A DNA stretch of 64,000 nt from Bog-473 sp963766995 (GTDB taxonomy: Bacteria > Actinomycetota > Acidimicrobiia > Acidimicrobiales > RAAP-2). How positions within the stretch are numbered: position 1 is the stretch's first letter; the number at the start of each line of letters is the position of its first letter. Of the stretch, positions 36,994 through 45,659 are shown piece by piece. The notes under the pieces were generated by a model. The model searched no databases. It worked only from the letters and a program-made list of their open reading frames with translations, and had not been told where the DNA came from. The position numbers were made by a program, and so were the translations under genes. The stretch is from assembly GCA_963766995.1 (NCBI GenBank), contig CAVYCE010000003.1, positions 1,559,747 to 1,623,746 of the forward strand. The letters run 5' to 3'.

Positions 36994-39900
36994 ATGGTGG
37001 AAATGGAGCACGCGGCGGGGGAACCGGTGTCCCCGACTGTGCCCGCTCTGGAACTCCGCGTGCTTGGACCGGTGGAGATCACCTGGAATGGACGTCCGAT
37101 TGACATTGGCGGAATCAGGGCCCGAGCGCTTGTGGCCAGGCTCCTTATCGACCGCAACCTGACCGTTCCGGTTGATCGGCTCCTGGACGCGTTTTGGTCT
37201 GGCCAGGACGACGACGGAGCCGAGAAAGCCCTCCGGACCATGGTGTCTCGAGTGCGCAAACGCCTCCGCGATGCCGGCGTCTCCGACGAATTGATCGAAA
37301 CCAAGGCCCTCGGATATTCCCTCAACGTCGACGCCGCGATGACAGACGTGCACCGATTCGAGCAACACGTGGCTGCCGGACGGCGCAACCTGGCGGGCCG
37401 ACACCCACACGAGTCAGTCCGCGAGCTGAAAATGGCCGAGAACCTGTGGCGCGGTGCCGCCTACAGCGAGGTCTGCGACGAGCCCTTCGCTCGGGCCGAG
37501 GCTCGACGCCTGGAGGAGCTGCGGCTCATGGCGCTCGAGACCCGATTCGACGCCGAACTGACCTTGGGACGGCACAACGAAGTGACCGGAGAGCTGGAGA
37601 ACCTGGCCTCGGCCAACCCCATGCGTGAGCGCCTGTGGTCGCAACGCATGCTGGCCCTGTACCGGTCAGGGCGTCAGGCCGAGTCCCTCCGGGTGTACCA
37701 GGAACTGCGCGAGATCCTGATTTCTGAGTTGGGCATTGAGCCCGGGCATGACGCGCAATGGCTGGAGAAGGCCATCCTGCAGCAGAGTCGCGACCTCGAG
37801 TGGATACGACCCGAAGCCTCAACTCCTGATGCTGCCGTGCCGGCACCGCTCCCGGAACCCGTGCCCAGGTCGGTGGCCGAGCGGACCGTGATTCCAGGAC
37901 CGGCCCCGCTGCACCAACTCGTTGGACGTGACGACGAGATGGTCACGGTGCGGAACTGGTGGGACACCGTGCAGCGAAACGATTCGCGCCTCCTCCTCAT
38001 TGAGGGCGACGCCGGTATTGGCAAGACCAGGTTGGCGTCGGAAATCGCCGCTTTCGTCGAGAGCTCGGATGGCCTTGTCCTCCGCGGCCGATGCGATGAG
38101 GATCCGGTTGCCCCGTTTCAACCGTTCGCCGAGGCCATCGGCCGGTATTTCGACTCCCTTTCGGCCGATGAAATCTCGCGCATGCCGGAATGGCGGCTCA
38201 CCGAATTGTCTCGGCTCGTCCTCCGTTTGAGCGAATACGCCCCGCGCCGCAGTGTCGACCTCACCGATCCCGAACAGGATCGGTTCAGATTTTTCGGTGC
38301 CGTGACCGAGACGCTCTACGAGGCGGCCGACCGAGCACCAATTCTGCTCGTGCTCGATGACCTGCACTGGGCCAACCAACCCACGGTGCTGTTATTGCGC
38401 CATCTCTTGCGGGACGCCCGCTCAATCAATTTGGGCATTGTCGGCCTGTATCGCTCAACCGACGTCGTGGCTGACCATCCACTGCGGACGGTGACGTCGG
38501 ACTTGTGGAGCGATCGGTCAGTGGTCCGAGTGTCACTCGAAGGTCTGACGATTTCTGCGGTCGAGCAACTGTTGGAGACGTCACTAGGTCCGGACACTTC
38601 ACTGGCCGGGCAGTTGTTCCAGCTGACCGAGGGCAACCCACTCTTCCTCGATGAGTTGTTGCGCCAGCTGCATTACGAAGCCGGCTCCGAGACGGCTCAG
38701 ACCGGCGCGACGCCGCTCACCTTGAGTGTGGGCACACCCGAAGCAGTGAAGGAGCTGGTCTCTCGACGGGTGGCTCGCCTGCCTGAAGAAGTCATCCGTT
38801 TCCTTCATACCGCCGCTGTGGCCGGTCCCGAATGTGACGCCACCATCGTGGCGGCCGTGGCCGAGCTCACGCCGGAAGAGCGGATTGACGCGGTAGACCG
38901 AGCAGTTGATTCGAGGCTCATGCATCGCGTCGGGGACAGCGGCGAGCGGTACGCCTTCAGCCACGCCCTGGTGCGTGACGCCATATATGGCCAACTGCTG
39001 CGTAGCCGACGAGTCCGCTTCCACCATGAGATTGCGGTGGCGACTGAGCAAGCGCACCTCGACTCCATTGATACCTATGTCAACGAGCTGGCTCACCACT
39101 TCTACATGGGTGCCGCGCTGGGCGACGCCGACAAGGCGGCCACGTATTGCTACTTCGCCGGTGATCGCGCCCTTCAACTGCTGGCCTTCGAGGAAGCGGT
39201 CGGCCATTTCAGCCGTGGTCTCGAGGTGGCTGAGGTGTACGGCGCACTCGAACCCACAGCCAAGTGCGATGCCCTCTTAGCCCTGGCCGAAGCGCAGAAC
39301 AAAGCTGGCGACAAGGTGGAAGCCGACCGCAGTTTTGAGCGGGCCGCGGCCATTGCGCGCACATTGGGCGACGCTGAACGCCTGGCCACGGCCGCCCTAC
39401 GGGCCGGACCGTTGAGCTACATGGGCATTGTGGGTGCCAACACCGATCAGGTACGTCTGCTCGAGGAGGCCGGCCAGGCCCTGAGCAAGGACGACTCCCA
39501 CCTGCGGGCCATGGTGACGGCTCGGCTGGGGTTGGTGCTGGTGTACGAGACCGGAGTGCCCATTCGAGGCGTCCTCAAACGCGCCCTCGGGCTGAGCGCT
39601 GAGGCCATCAGCATGGCGCGTCGCCTGGGCGACCGAGCAGCGCTTGGCTACGCCCTGAATGCTCGTCTCCACGCCCTGTGGGGTATCGACCCGGCGCCCG
39701 AGCGTCTGGCCATCGGTACGGAGTTGAGCCAAGTGGCTGATGAGGTGGGCGACGAGGTGTTGGCGCTCCATGGCCACTTGTGGCGAGTACGAGAGCTGCT
39801 GGCCTCCGGGGATGTCGATGCTGTCACCGATGAGATCACCCGTTTCGAGTCTCGTGAGACTGGACCCCGTGACCCGCTGACGGCGTCGTACGCATGCAAC

Positions 39901-40638
39901 GTGCGGGCGATGATGGCGTTGGTCAACGGTCAGATCGACACGGGTGAACAGCTGGGCACCCTGGCTATCGAGCTGGCCGAGGGGTACAACGACTTAGCGT
40001 TGAGTTTCTATGGAGTGCTCCTGGCCTGGACCTGGTGGCAACAGGATCGGTTACCCGAACTTGAAGAGTCGTTCCGGGAAATCCTCCGGCACTCGCCCGC
40101 TGACTATCCGGTGGTGCAGGCGGCGCTGGCCCTGCTGCTTTCCGAGCTCGGTCGAAGCGAGGAGGCGGCAGTTGAGCTCGATGCACTGGCCGCGCTCGGG
40201 TGGGAGACGGTGTCTGACGACCAGACCGAGGGAGTCACGCTGGCCTACGCGGCAGCAGCGTGTTCGAATTCCGGCAACGCCACCCATGCCCCTGCTCTTT
40301 ATGAACGCATGCGTCCCTACGCCGGCACGGCCATCGTGGTGCGCGCACCAGCCTCAGCCTGTTACGGATCGGCAGACCTTTTCCTGGGCTTGCTGGCGTC
40401 GGTGATGGGCGACCCGTCGCTGGCTGAGGTGCACTTCGAAGCAGCACTCCGTCTCGCCCGCCGTATGGCAGCTCCGCCCTTCATTGCCAACGCAGAATTC
40501 GAGTTGGCGCGAGTGCTGCGCAACGGCGGGCGAGAGAGAGATCAGGAGCGAGCAGCCACCCTTTTCCGCAGTGCCGAGGAGTTGGCACTGTCTATGGGGC
40601 TGACCCGCATCGCCCGAATGGCAAGAACGATCAACTAG
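36994..40638 (+). CDS. SARP/BTAD-family regulator with AAA ATPase and TPR region
   Basis: A 1214-aa multidomain transcription regulator. About 20-110: OmpR-type winged helix (LELRVLGPVEITWNGRPI). About 115-270: BTAD domain. About 305-560: AAA_16/STAND ATPase (LVGRDDEM, Walker A EGDAGIGKTRLA, Walker B LLVLDDLHWA). From about 680 on: tetratricopeptide-like helices (AEAQNKAGDKVEADRSFERA and similar). No C-terminal LuxR HTH is seen. It resembles AfsR and other large SARPs that control secondary metabolism or stress genes. It lies between the ABC-cNMP gene and a convergent cNMP-binding protein. Confidence 0.88.
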   Translation: MVEMEHAAGEPVSPTVPALELRVLGPVEITWNGRPIDIGGIRARALVARLLIDRNLTVPVDRLLDAFWSGQDDDGAEKALRTMVSRVRKRLRDAGVSDELIETKALGYSLNVDAAMTDVHRFEQHVAAGRRNLAGRHPHESVRELKMAENLWRGAAYSEVCDEPFARAEARRLEELRLMALETRFDAELTLGRHNEVTGELENLASANPMRERLWSQRMLALYRSGRQAESLRVYQELREILISELGIEPGHDAQWLEKAILQQSRDLEWIRPEASTPDAAVPAPLPEPVPRSVAERTVIPGPAPLHQLVGRDDEMVTVRNWWDTVQRNDSRLLLIEGDAGIGKTRLASEIAAFVESSDGLVLRGRCDEDPVAPFQPFAEAIGRYFDSLSADEISRMPEWRLTELSRLVLRLSEYAPRRSVDLTDPEQDRFRFFGAVTETLYEAADRAPILLVLDDLHWANQPTVLLLRHLLRDARSINLGIVGLYRSTDVVADHPLRTVTSDLWSDRSVVRVSLEGLTISAVEQLLETSLGPDTSLAGQLFQLTEGNPLFLDELLRQLHYEAGSETAQTGATPLTLSVGTPEAVKELVSRRVARLPEEVIRFLHTAAVAGPECDATIVAAVAELTPEERIDAVDRAVDSRLMHRVGDSGERYAFSHALVRDAIYGQLLRSRRVRFHHEIAVATEQAHLDSIDTYVNELAHHFYMGAALGDADKAATYCYFAGDRALQLLAFEEAVGHFSRGLEVAEVYGALEPTAKCDALLALAEAQNKAGDKVEADRSFERAAAIARTLGDAERLATAALRAGPLSYMGIVGANTDQVRLLEEAGQALSKDDSHLRAMVTARLGLVLVYETGVPIRGVLKRALGLSAEAISMARRLGDRAALGYALNARLHALWGIDPAPERLAIGTELSQVADEVGDEVLALHGHLWRVRELLASGDVDAVTDEITRFESRETGPRDPLTASYACNVRAMMALVNGQIDTGEQLGTLAIELAEGYNDLALSFYGVLLAWTWWQQDRLPELEESFREILRHSPADYPVVQAALALLLSELGRSEEAAVELDALAALGWETVSDDQTEGVTLAYAAAACSNSGNATHAPALYERMRPYAGTAIVVRAPASACYGSADLFLGLLASVMGDPSLAEVHFEAALRLARRMAAPPFIANAEFELARVLRNGGRERDQERAATLFRSAEELALSMGLTRIARMARTIN

Positions 40639-41134
40639 TGCTGATAACCGGAGCGTTGCTCAACGCATCAGTCATGGGCGAGTCCTCGTAGACGATTCGC
40701 ATCGTCTCGATGGTCTCGTCGGCTGCCCGCAGCTTGCTGACCATGCCTCGCATGAGCACATCGCGGAAGCCGGGAATGTCGGCCACCAGCGTGGAGAATT
40801 CCCGGGCCCCGATGACGAGGACGGTGAGCTCGGTGACGGCGGTCAGGGTGGCGTTGCGGCGACCGGTGTCGATGGCGGCGAACTCGCCGAAGCAGTCGCC
40901 TCTCCCCAGCGTGGAGACAAGACGACCCTGGCGGGTGACGATGGCCGTACCGGACACAATGATGAAGGCTTCACGGCCGAACGTCTGTTCCCGAATCACT
41001 ACCTGTCCTGGGGCCACAGTGACTCGAAAGGTCAGGCGATCGATCATGGTCAGCTGCTTCTTGGTGCAGCCGGTGAATCCCGGGATGCCCGCCAGCTCGT
41101 TGGCCAGCTTCTCGTTTACCTCGTGTCGTATCAC
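40631..41134 (-). CDS. Cyclic nucleotide-binding domain protein (no HTH)
   Basis: A 167-aa protein consisting of a single cNMP-binding domain: GQVVIREQTFGREAFIIVSG, then GRGDCFGEFAAIDTGRRNATLTA, where GEFAAID and RRNAT form the phosphate cassette. No helix-turn-helix follows, so it is not a CRP regulator by itself. The GTG start at 41134 is fixed by GAGGAG six bases upstream; the open frame upstream to 41203 is less likely. Its 3' end overlaps the convergent SARP gene by 8 bp. It shares the cNMP domain type with the nearby ABC ATPase fusion. Confidence 0.82.
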   Translation of the reverse strand: MIRHEVNEKLANELAGIPGFTGCTKKQLTMIDRLTFRVTVAPGQVVIREQTFGREAFIIVSGTAIVTRQGRLVSTLGRGDCFGEFAAIDTGRRNATLTAVTELTVLVIGAREFSTLVADIPGFRDVLMRGMVSKLRAADETIETMRIVYEDSPMTDALSNAPVISTS

Positions 41135-41437
41135 TGCGCTCCTCTCGCCTGGAGCCGACCCAAATACGGTCGCTCTGGTCTTTACAGAATGCTCTCGGGA
41201 CATTTCAGCGACATTGCACCTACCTATCCTGACCTGGTCATCAGGATGAAATGTGATGATGAACAGGGAATATTGACTTGATTACCGCGACGGTGGCGTT
41301 CGAAATTCGGCTTGGTGTCCGCCAAATTATCGCCTCACTGTTCCGGTGGGCTGAAACCGGACCATGGCCCCAACGCCTACGATTGGGCCGCTTCGCCCGG
41401 CCGGGACGCCCTTGCGGGGGTCCCCGAGTGAAGCGTT
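41135..41437. other. Intergenic region between cNMP gene and tRNA-Thr
   Basis: It holds the divergent control regions of the minus-strand cNMP-binding gene and of tRNA-Thr. An imperfect 9-bp stem (41403-41411 with 41416-41424, one mismatch) lies just before the tRNA. I see no gene here; a short open frame from 41278 runs into the tRNA and looks spurious. Confidence 0.5.
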
Positions 41438-41510
41438 GCCTGGGTAGCTCAGTCGGTAGAGCAGCGCACTCGTAATGCGCAGGTCAGGAGTTCGAATCTC
41501 CTCTCAGGCT
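41438..41510 (+). tRNA. tRNA-Thr (anticodon CGT)
   Basis: The acceptor stem GCCTGGG pairs with CTCAGGC (one G-T pair). The anticodon stem GCGCA/TGCGC carries the loop CTCGTAA, so the anticodon is CGT (threonine). The D-arm AGCTCAGTCGGTAGAGC and T-arm GAGTTCGAATCTC are standard. The CCA end is encoded at 41511-41513. Confidence 0.97.
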
Positions 41511-41555
41511 CCAATCTGTGTCGGAACGGTTGAGGGTGGACAGTCGGCCCCCACC

Positions 41556-41561
41556 TAATGT
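41556..41561 (+). promoter_or_regulatory. -10 element of leaderless nucleosidase-like promoter
   Basis: TAATGT lies five nucleotides before ATG 41567 and eight before ATG 41570, directly after tRNA-Thr. It argues against the ATG at 41558, which is inside the box. Confidence 0.4.
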
Positions 41562-41566
41562 GGCCC

Positions 41567-42730
41567 ATGATGCATGGCCGACAGGCGCTCGTAAAAATGA
41601 GTGGCGCTCTTCCAGCAGCGTCCTTCCTGTTGGCCTTCGTGATCGTCATATCGGTTTCCGTCTTCGTTCCCGTCCATCGGGCGGCGGCCAGTGGGAACTC
41701 CCAGACGGGGAGTGACAATCACCTGCCAACCGGCTGCACTACCTCGCATGTCCTGCTGCTCGGCTCCTATCCCTCGGAGGTGAGCGCCAACCTCCAGCGG
41801 GAGATGCTCGATCCCGACCAGCCAACCGTGCTCAACGGCGTGGACTTCTATGCCGGAACGCTGATGGGCCGTCGTGTGGTCATTGCCGTCGCCGGGCCGG
41901 CTCCTAGCGAGACCGACGCCACCACTGCTCTCGGATTGCGGCATTTTCCCTGTACCAGCGCGGTGGTCTTCGAAGGCACCGCCGGTGGTGGCGGATTGAC
42001 GGGCCTGGGGGATGTGGCGGTCCCGAGCGCCTGGACGAACAATAACGGTGCGACCTTGACCCCAGTGAGTAGTGCCACTTTGGCGGTGGCGCAGAAGACG
42101 CGGGAGGAGGCGACCGAGCAGCTTGCCACCAGCGCCGCCATTAATGATGGCCCCTGTACGTGTCAAGGCCAGGCGCAGGCCCTCCAGGTCGTGCCTCTCC
42201 TGCGCACGCCACAGGTGGTCGTCGGTGGCTACGGCACCACGTACGGGGGTCAGGATCTTTCCTGTTTGCCTGAAGGGGGCATGCTCGAAGGCTGCAACCC
42301 GTGCCCGCCAAGCAGCGGAGCGTCCGTGGTCGATATCGACCTTCCCGATACGCTCGGTACCTCACAGAGTTCTGAGGCTCGACAACTTTCGCTGGCCGTC
42401 CGTAATGGGAGCTTGGTGCCCAATGCCCGGTTCCTGCTGCAACATGTGACCGCATCACCACCCTTGGAACTCATCGGCCATCGCACAGATGCGCCCGACA
42501 CCGGCTCGACCACGGCTGGCACCGACTACATCGCTGACGATGAACAGACCACGGGGGCACAGCAGGCGGCTGACGCCGCACATGTGCCCTTCATTGCCTT
42601 CCGTGGCATTTCGGACACCAGCGTCGTCGGCGATCTCTGGCCCTTCGAGTGGCTCGTGTACCAGCAACTTGCCGCCAACAACGCGGCTACTGCGGCCTTG
42701 GTGTGGATGGAAAGTTGGAATCGGAGCTGA
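41567..42730 (+). CDS. Secreted nucleoside phosphorylase/nucleosidase-like protein
   Basis: About 387 aa with a signal peptide or N-terminal anchor (SFLLAFVIVISVSVF, then AAASGN). The exported domain resembles the PNP/MTA-SAH nucleosidase fold: HVLLLGSYPSEVSANL at the start, VVFEGTAGGG at the phosphate/ribose loop, and PFIAFRGISD at the end, which parallels the VRAISD segment of Pfs. The usual catalytic Asp of nucleosidases would be D in GISD. The Cys-rich insertion (GPCTCQG, then GCNPCPP) suggests disulfides outside the cytoplasm. Extracellular nucleoside salvage or cleavage is an inference. Confidence 0.68.
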   Translation: MMHGRQALVKMSGALPAASFLLAFVIVISVSVFVPVHRAAASGNSQTGSDNHLPTGCTTSHVLLLGSYPSEVSANLQREMLDPDQPTVLNGVDFYAGTLMGRRVVIAVAGPAPSETDATTALGLRHFPCTSAVVFEGTAGGGGLTGLGDVAVPSAWTNNNGATLTPVSSATLAVAQKTREEATEQLATSAAINDGPCTCQGQAQALQVVPLLRTPQVVVGGYGTTYGGQDLSCLPEGGMLEGCNPCPPSSGASVVDIDLPDTLGTSQSSEARQLSLAVRNGSLVPNARFLLQHVTASPPLELIGHRTDAPDTGSTTAGTDYIADDEQTTGAQQAADAAHVPFIAFRGISDTSVVGDLWPFEWLVYQQLAANNAATAALVWMESWNRS

Positions 42731-42731
42731 C

Positions 42732-43649
42732 TTAGCCCCAGCGCACCACAGCGGCCGAGGCCAGCCCCAAAGGGGCCAGGATCCAGCCCCAGCGGACCGC
42801 CGCGTTGACGACACCGGAGCGATAGCCGTACAGCACCGCTTGCTGTATCGGGGCAAAGGCGGGCGCGCTCAGTCCGCTGACGACAGCGACCACGGCCAGA
42901 GCCTTCGATGATGTGAAGGCGACAATGAGGGCGAAGTAAGCCACCCGCACCACAGTGAGCCACATCCAGCGACGAAAGTCGTGATCGGAGCGGGGCACAG
43001 AAAGATTGTGGGGATGAGCCACCGATCCGGCGAACAGGGCTGCGCCCGAAAAAGCCAAGAGGGGACCAGCGAGAGTGAGTACGGCACTCGTCGAACTCGG
43101 GGCCGGGCCAGCCAGGTGGAGAAAGAGTCCGACCACCGAAGCCAGAATTGGTGACTGGTCCACCCATGTCGTGGAACGTCGCTGACGGATAGGGGCGTCA
43201 CGTCGCATGAAGTGCACACAGACGGCATTCTGCGCAGTGCCCGCCATATTGGCCAGGACCGCGATCATCGTGCCGGCTGAGCCGGCGAAGGCGGTGGCTG
43301 CCGGCACCACCCAGTAACCGCTGTTCGGGCCGGTAGCCCAGCCCTCCATGGCGCCCTGTCCAATGCTCCGTTTCCCGCGGGTGAGGGCGGCTACCACGAG
43401 CATCACCCAGAGGCCGCCGGCTAACAGGAGTGGGCCTTCCAGTTGGCTGGGCGCGGTAAGTCGCCAAGCAGCCGTCAGGGAGAGCGTCGCCGCCGTCACG
43501 AGGATCTGGACTCGGAGGACCACCGGCCAGGCGCGTTGCACTCGCGGTCCGCCCCGAGAGGCGGACCAACCGATCAGACCCCCCACCACGAAATACAGGA
43601 GGCTGAGCACGCCAGAGATTGTGCCCTGTCCCTGCAGACGGGGATGCAC
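42732..43649 (-). CDS. Polytopic membrane protein, AEC (auxin efflux carrier)-like
   Basis: About 305 aa with 9-10 hydrophobic helices. PNSGYWVVPAATAFAG resembles the NTG-x-x-G-x-P crossing of AEC/malonate-transporter proteins, and the two-fold repeat-like layout fits, but overall similarity is weak. Substrate unknown. GTG 43649 is chosen because the next upstream start, ATG 43682, would overlap the ribosome site and start of the divergent heme-oxygenase-fold gene. It ends one base after the convergent nucleosidase-like gene. Confidence 0.6.
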   Translation of the reverse strand: MHPRLQGQGTISGVLSLLYFVVGGLIGWSASRGGPRVQRAWPVVLRVQILVTAATLSLTAAWRLTAPSQLEGPLLLAGGLWVMLVVAALTRGKRSIGQGAMEGWATGPNSGYWVVPAATAFAGSAGTMIAVLANMAGTAQNAVCVHFMRRDAPIRQRRSTTWVDQSPILASVVGLFLHLAGPAPSSTSAVLTLAGPLLAFSGAALFAGSVAHPHNLSVPRSDHDFRRWMWLTVVRVAYFALIVAFTSSKALAVVAVVSGLSAPAFAPIQQAVLYGYRSGVVNAAVRWGWILAPLGLASAAVVRWG

Positions 43650-43671
43650 TCGGCCGAGAGGAGGCGAGATA

Positions 43672-44331
43672 ATGTGCGCCATGACCAATGAGCGGATCCA
43701 CGACGCGCTGTCCGTTGCCCTCGACGGACGACACCTCTTGACGCACCCCTTCTACCGCCGTTGGGAGGCCGGGACCCTGGCTGACGGCGAATTGGCCGCC
43801 TACGCCGAGCAGTACCGACTGATTGAGCAGGAGCTGCCGGTCACCCTGGCGGCCATTGTGAGCACCCTTCCGGAGGGACACGCCCAGGACATGGTGGCAG
43901 CCAATCTTTCCGACGAGCTCGGTGCACCGGCCCCGCACACTGAACTTTTCGAATCATTCGCCCGAGCGGCCGGAGCGCGCCGCCACGTCAGTCCTTCCGA
44001 GGCAACGGCCGCACTGTTGTCCGCCGTCCGTTCGGCGGTTACGACCGATCCCATTGCCGCCCTGGCCATGGTGGCCGCCTACGAAGTGCAGGCCGCTGAC
44101 ATCGCGGCATCCAAAGCTGACGGCCTCCGCCGTCACTACGGCATGGACGCTGAGGGCACCCGATTCTGGGACATCCACACGACGCAGGAAGCGGCCCACG
44201 CTGATTGGTCAACCGAAGCGCTGTCCGGGCTGGATGCTGACCCTGCAGTGGTCGGGGCCGCAGCCCGAGTGGCCGCAGACGCCTGGTGGAGCTTTCTCGA
44301 CGAGCGTGAGGCGCTGGCTCCGGCCGTCTGA
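43672..44331 (+). CDS. CADD/TenA-like heme-oxygenase-fold diiron protein
   Basis: A 219-aa helical protein of the TenA/PqqC/CADD superfamily. Six metal ligands line up with CADD: E82 and H89 (SDELGAPAPH), E138 (AAYEVQ), then H169, E173 and H176 (DIHTTQEAAH; Asp in CADD at the second). Y28, Y44 and Y137 match CADD Tyr27, Tyr43 and Tyr141, and K148 matches Lys152, the residues tied to self-sacrificing p-aminobenzoate formation. Numbering of CADD is from memory. AGGAGG at 43658-43663 fixes ATG 43672. TenA thiaminase is less likely: the TenA catalytic Cys is missing. Confidence 0.78.
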   Translation: MCAMTNERIHDALSVALDGRHLLTHPFYRRWEAGTLADGELAAYAEQYRLIEQELPVTLAAIVSTLPEGHAQDMVAANLSDELGAPAPHTELFESFARAAGARRHVSPSEATAALLSAVRSAVTTDPIAALAMVAAYEVQAADIAASKADGLRRHYGMDAEGTRFWDIHTTQEAAHADWSTEALSGLDADPAVVGAAARVAADAWWSFLDEREALAPAV

Positions 44332-44333
44332 AC

Positions 44334-45659
44334 TCAGGTGATCTGACCGCATTGAGCGGCCGCGGCGGCAAAGGCTCGTCCCCGGTCTCGGTAGTCGGCG
44401 AAGTGCCCGAAACTGGGTGCTCCAGGTGAGAGCAATACCACGCCATCGGTGTCGCACCAGGCGTATGCGATGTCCACCGCCTCATCGAGGCTGGCGGCGT
44501 CGATCACCTCGACCGCGCTGCCTGCTTCTCGTACGGCCCGTCCGATGCGCGGTCCGTTGTCAGGCATGGTGATCACCAATGTGGGCTGCTGCCGGCTCGC
44601 CACTGCGTGGCCGAGTGGGACATAGTCAACGCCGCGGTCCTGCCCTCCGACCAACAGCGCCACCCGCCGATGGACGAAAGTTTCCAGGGCCGCCGCCACC
44701 GAAAGCACATTGGTGGACAATCCATCATCGACGAACTCCACGTTGCCGACTCGTCCCACTGATTGACACCGGCTGGGCAATCCGGCAAATCCCTCTGCCG
44801 CCTGGGCCAGCAACGCCTCATCGGATGCTTCGGGGACGCCGAGCGCCACCAGCACGGCCCGGGCCATGGCGGCGTTGCGCCGATTGTGCGATCCCGGCAG
44901 ACCCAACGCGTCCACCCAAGGGCCACCAATGCGGGGATCGTCAGCGTTGATCCACTGCACATGATCGCTCCGTGCGGTCAGCTCGGTCCGCAGAACAGCG
45001 TCGTCACCTGATGCCAGAGCATGCCTCACGCCGGGTGCAGTGCAGAGCGAGAGCTTGTCGCTGTAGTAGCGGTCGACGCTTCCATGCCAGTCCAGGTGAT
45101 CCGGGGAAAGCGAGGTCGCCGCAGACACAGCCGGACCCCTGGTGAGATCGGGAATCTGAAAGCTCGAGGTCTCAATGACCCAGAACTGTGGATTCCGCGC
45201 CGTCATGGGGTCCCAAGGCGGTGAGCCGATGTTGCCGCCCAGCTCGGCGTCGTAGCCCAGCCCGCGGAGGAGATGCACCGCGATGCTGGTCGTGGTGCTC
45301 TTTCCCTTCGTGCCGGTGATACAGGCCACTTGCTCGGCGGGTACATCCTCCAGCCAGAGGCCGAGGCCCCCGCACACCGTGACGCCAGCCTCCTCGAGTT
45401 GTGCCACTTCTGGTCGGTAGCGGCTGATGCCGGGGCTTTTGACGACGACGTCACAGCTCAGCAGTGCCGTCAATCCGCCCTGCGCAAGCGTTTGCACCTC
45501 GATCCCATCCATTTCGGTTGAGGCCGGATGATCGTCGACCAGCACTGGCCGCACGCCGTCAGCTCGCAGTCGCCTCAGGCTGGCCGTCCCTTCGACGCCG
45601 ACTCCCCAGAGGCCGACCGACGCGCTAGCGAGCGCTGACCAGGAGATCGGGCGGCGCAT
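44334..45659 (-). CDS. murD2: UDP-MurNAc-L-Ala:L-glutamate ligase (MurD2)
   Basis: A 441-aa Mur ligase: N-terminal Rossmann-like domain (SVGLWGVGVEGTASLRRL), ATPase domain (ITGTKGKSTT, VIETSSFQ, SPDHLDWHGS) and C-terminal domain (FVDDGLSTN, LLVGGQDRG). It adds glutamate to UDP-MurNAc-L-Ala. Because the overlapping partner gene encodes a MurL epimerase, the substrate is probably L-Glu (MurD2), not D-Glu. ATG 45659 lies 35 bp inside the murL gene; upstream residues to 45839 are out-of-frame shadow of murL. Distinguishing MurD from MurD2 by sequence alone is not certain; the assignment rests on context. Confidence 0.87.
   Translation of the reverse strand: MRRPISWSALASASVGLWGVGVEGTASLRRLRADGVRPVLVDDHPASTEMDGIEVQTLAQGGLTALLSCDVVVKSPGISRYRPEVAQLEEAGVTVCGGLGLWLEDVPAEQVACITGTKGKSTTTSIAVHLLRGLGYDAELGGNIGSPPWDPMTARNPQFWVIETSSFQIPDLTRGPAVSAATSLSPDHLDWHGSVDRYYSDKLSLCTAPGVRHALASGDDAVLRTELTARSDHVQWINADDPRIGGPWVDALGLPGSHNRRNAAMARAVLVALGVPEASDEALLAQAAEGFAGLPSRCQSVGRVGNVEFVDDGLSTNVLSVAAALETFVHRRVALLVGGQDRGVDYVPLGHAVASRQQPTLVITMPDNGPRIGRAVREAGSAVEVIDAASLDEAVDIAYAWCDTDGVVLLSPGAPSFGHFADYRDRGRAFAAAAAQCGQIT

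Noticed and set aside
43672..44331. Thiaminase II (TenA)
   Set aside because: The catalytic Cys of TenA is missing, while a full diiron ligand set is present.
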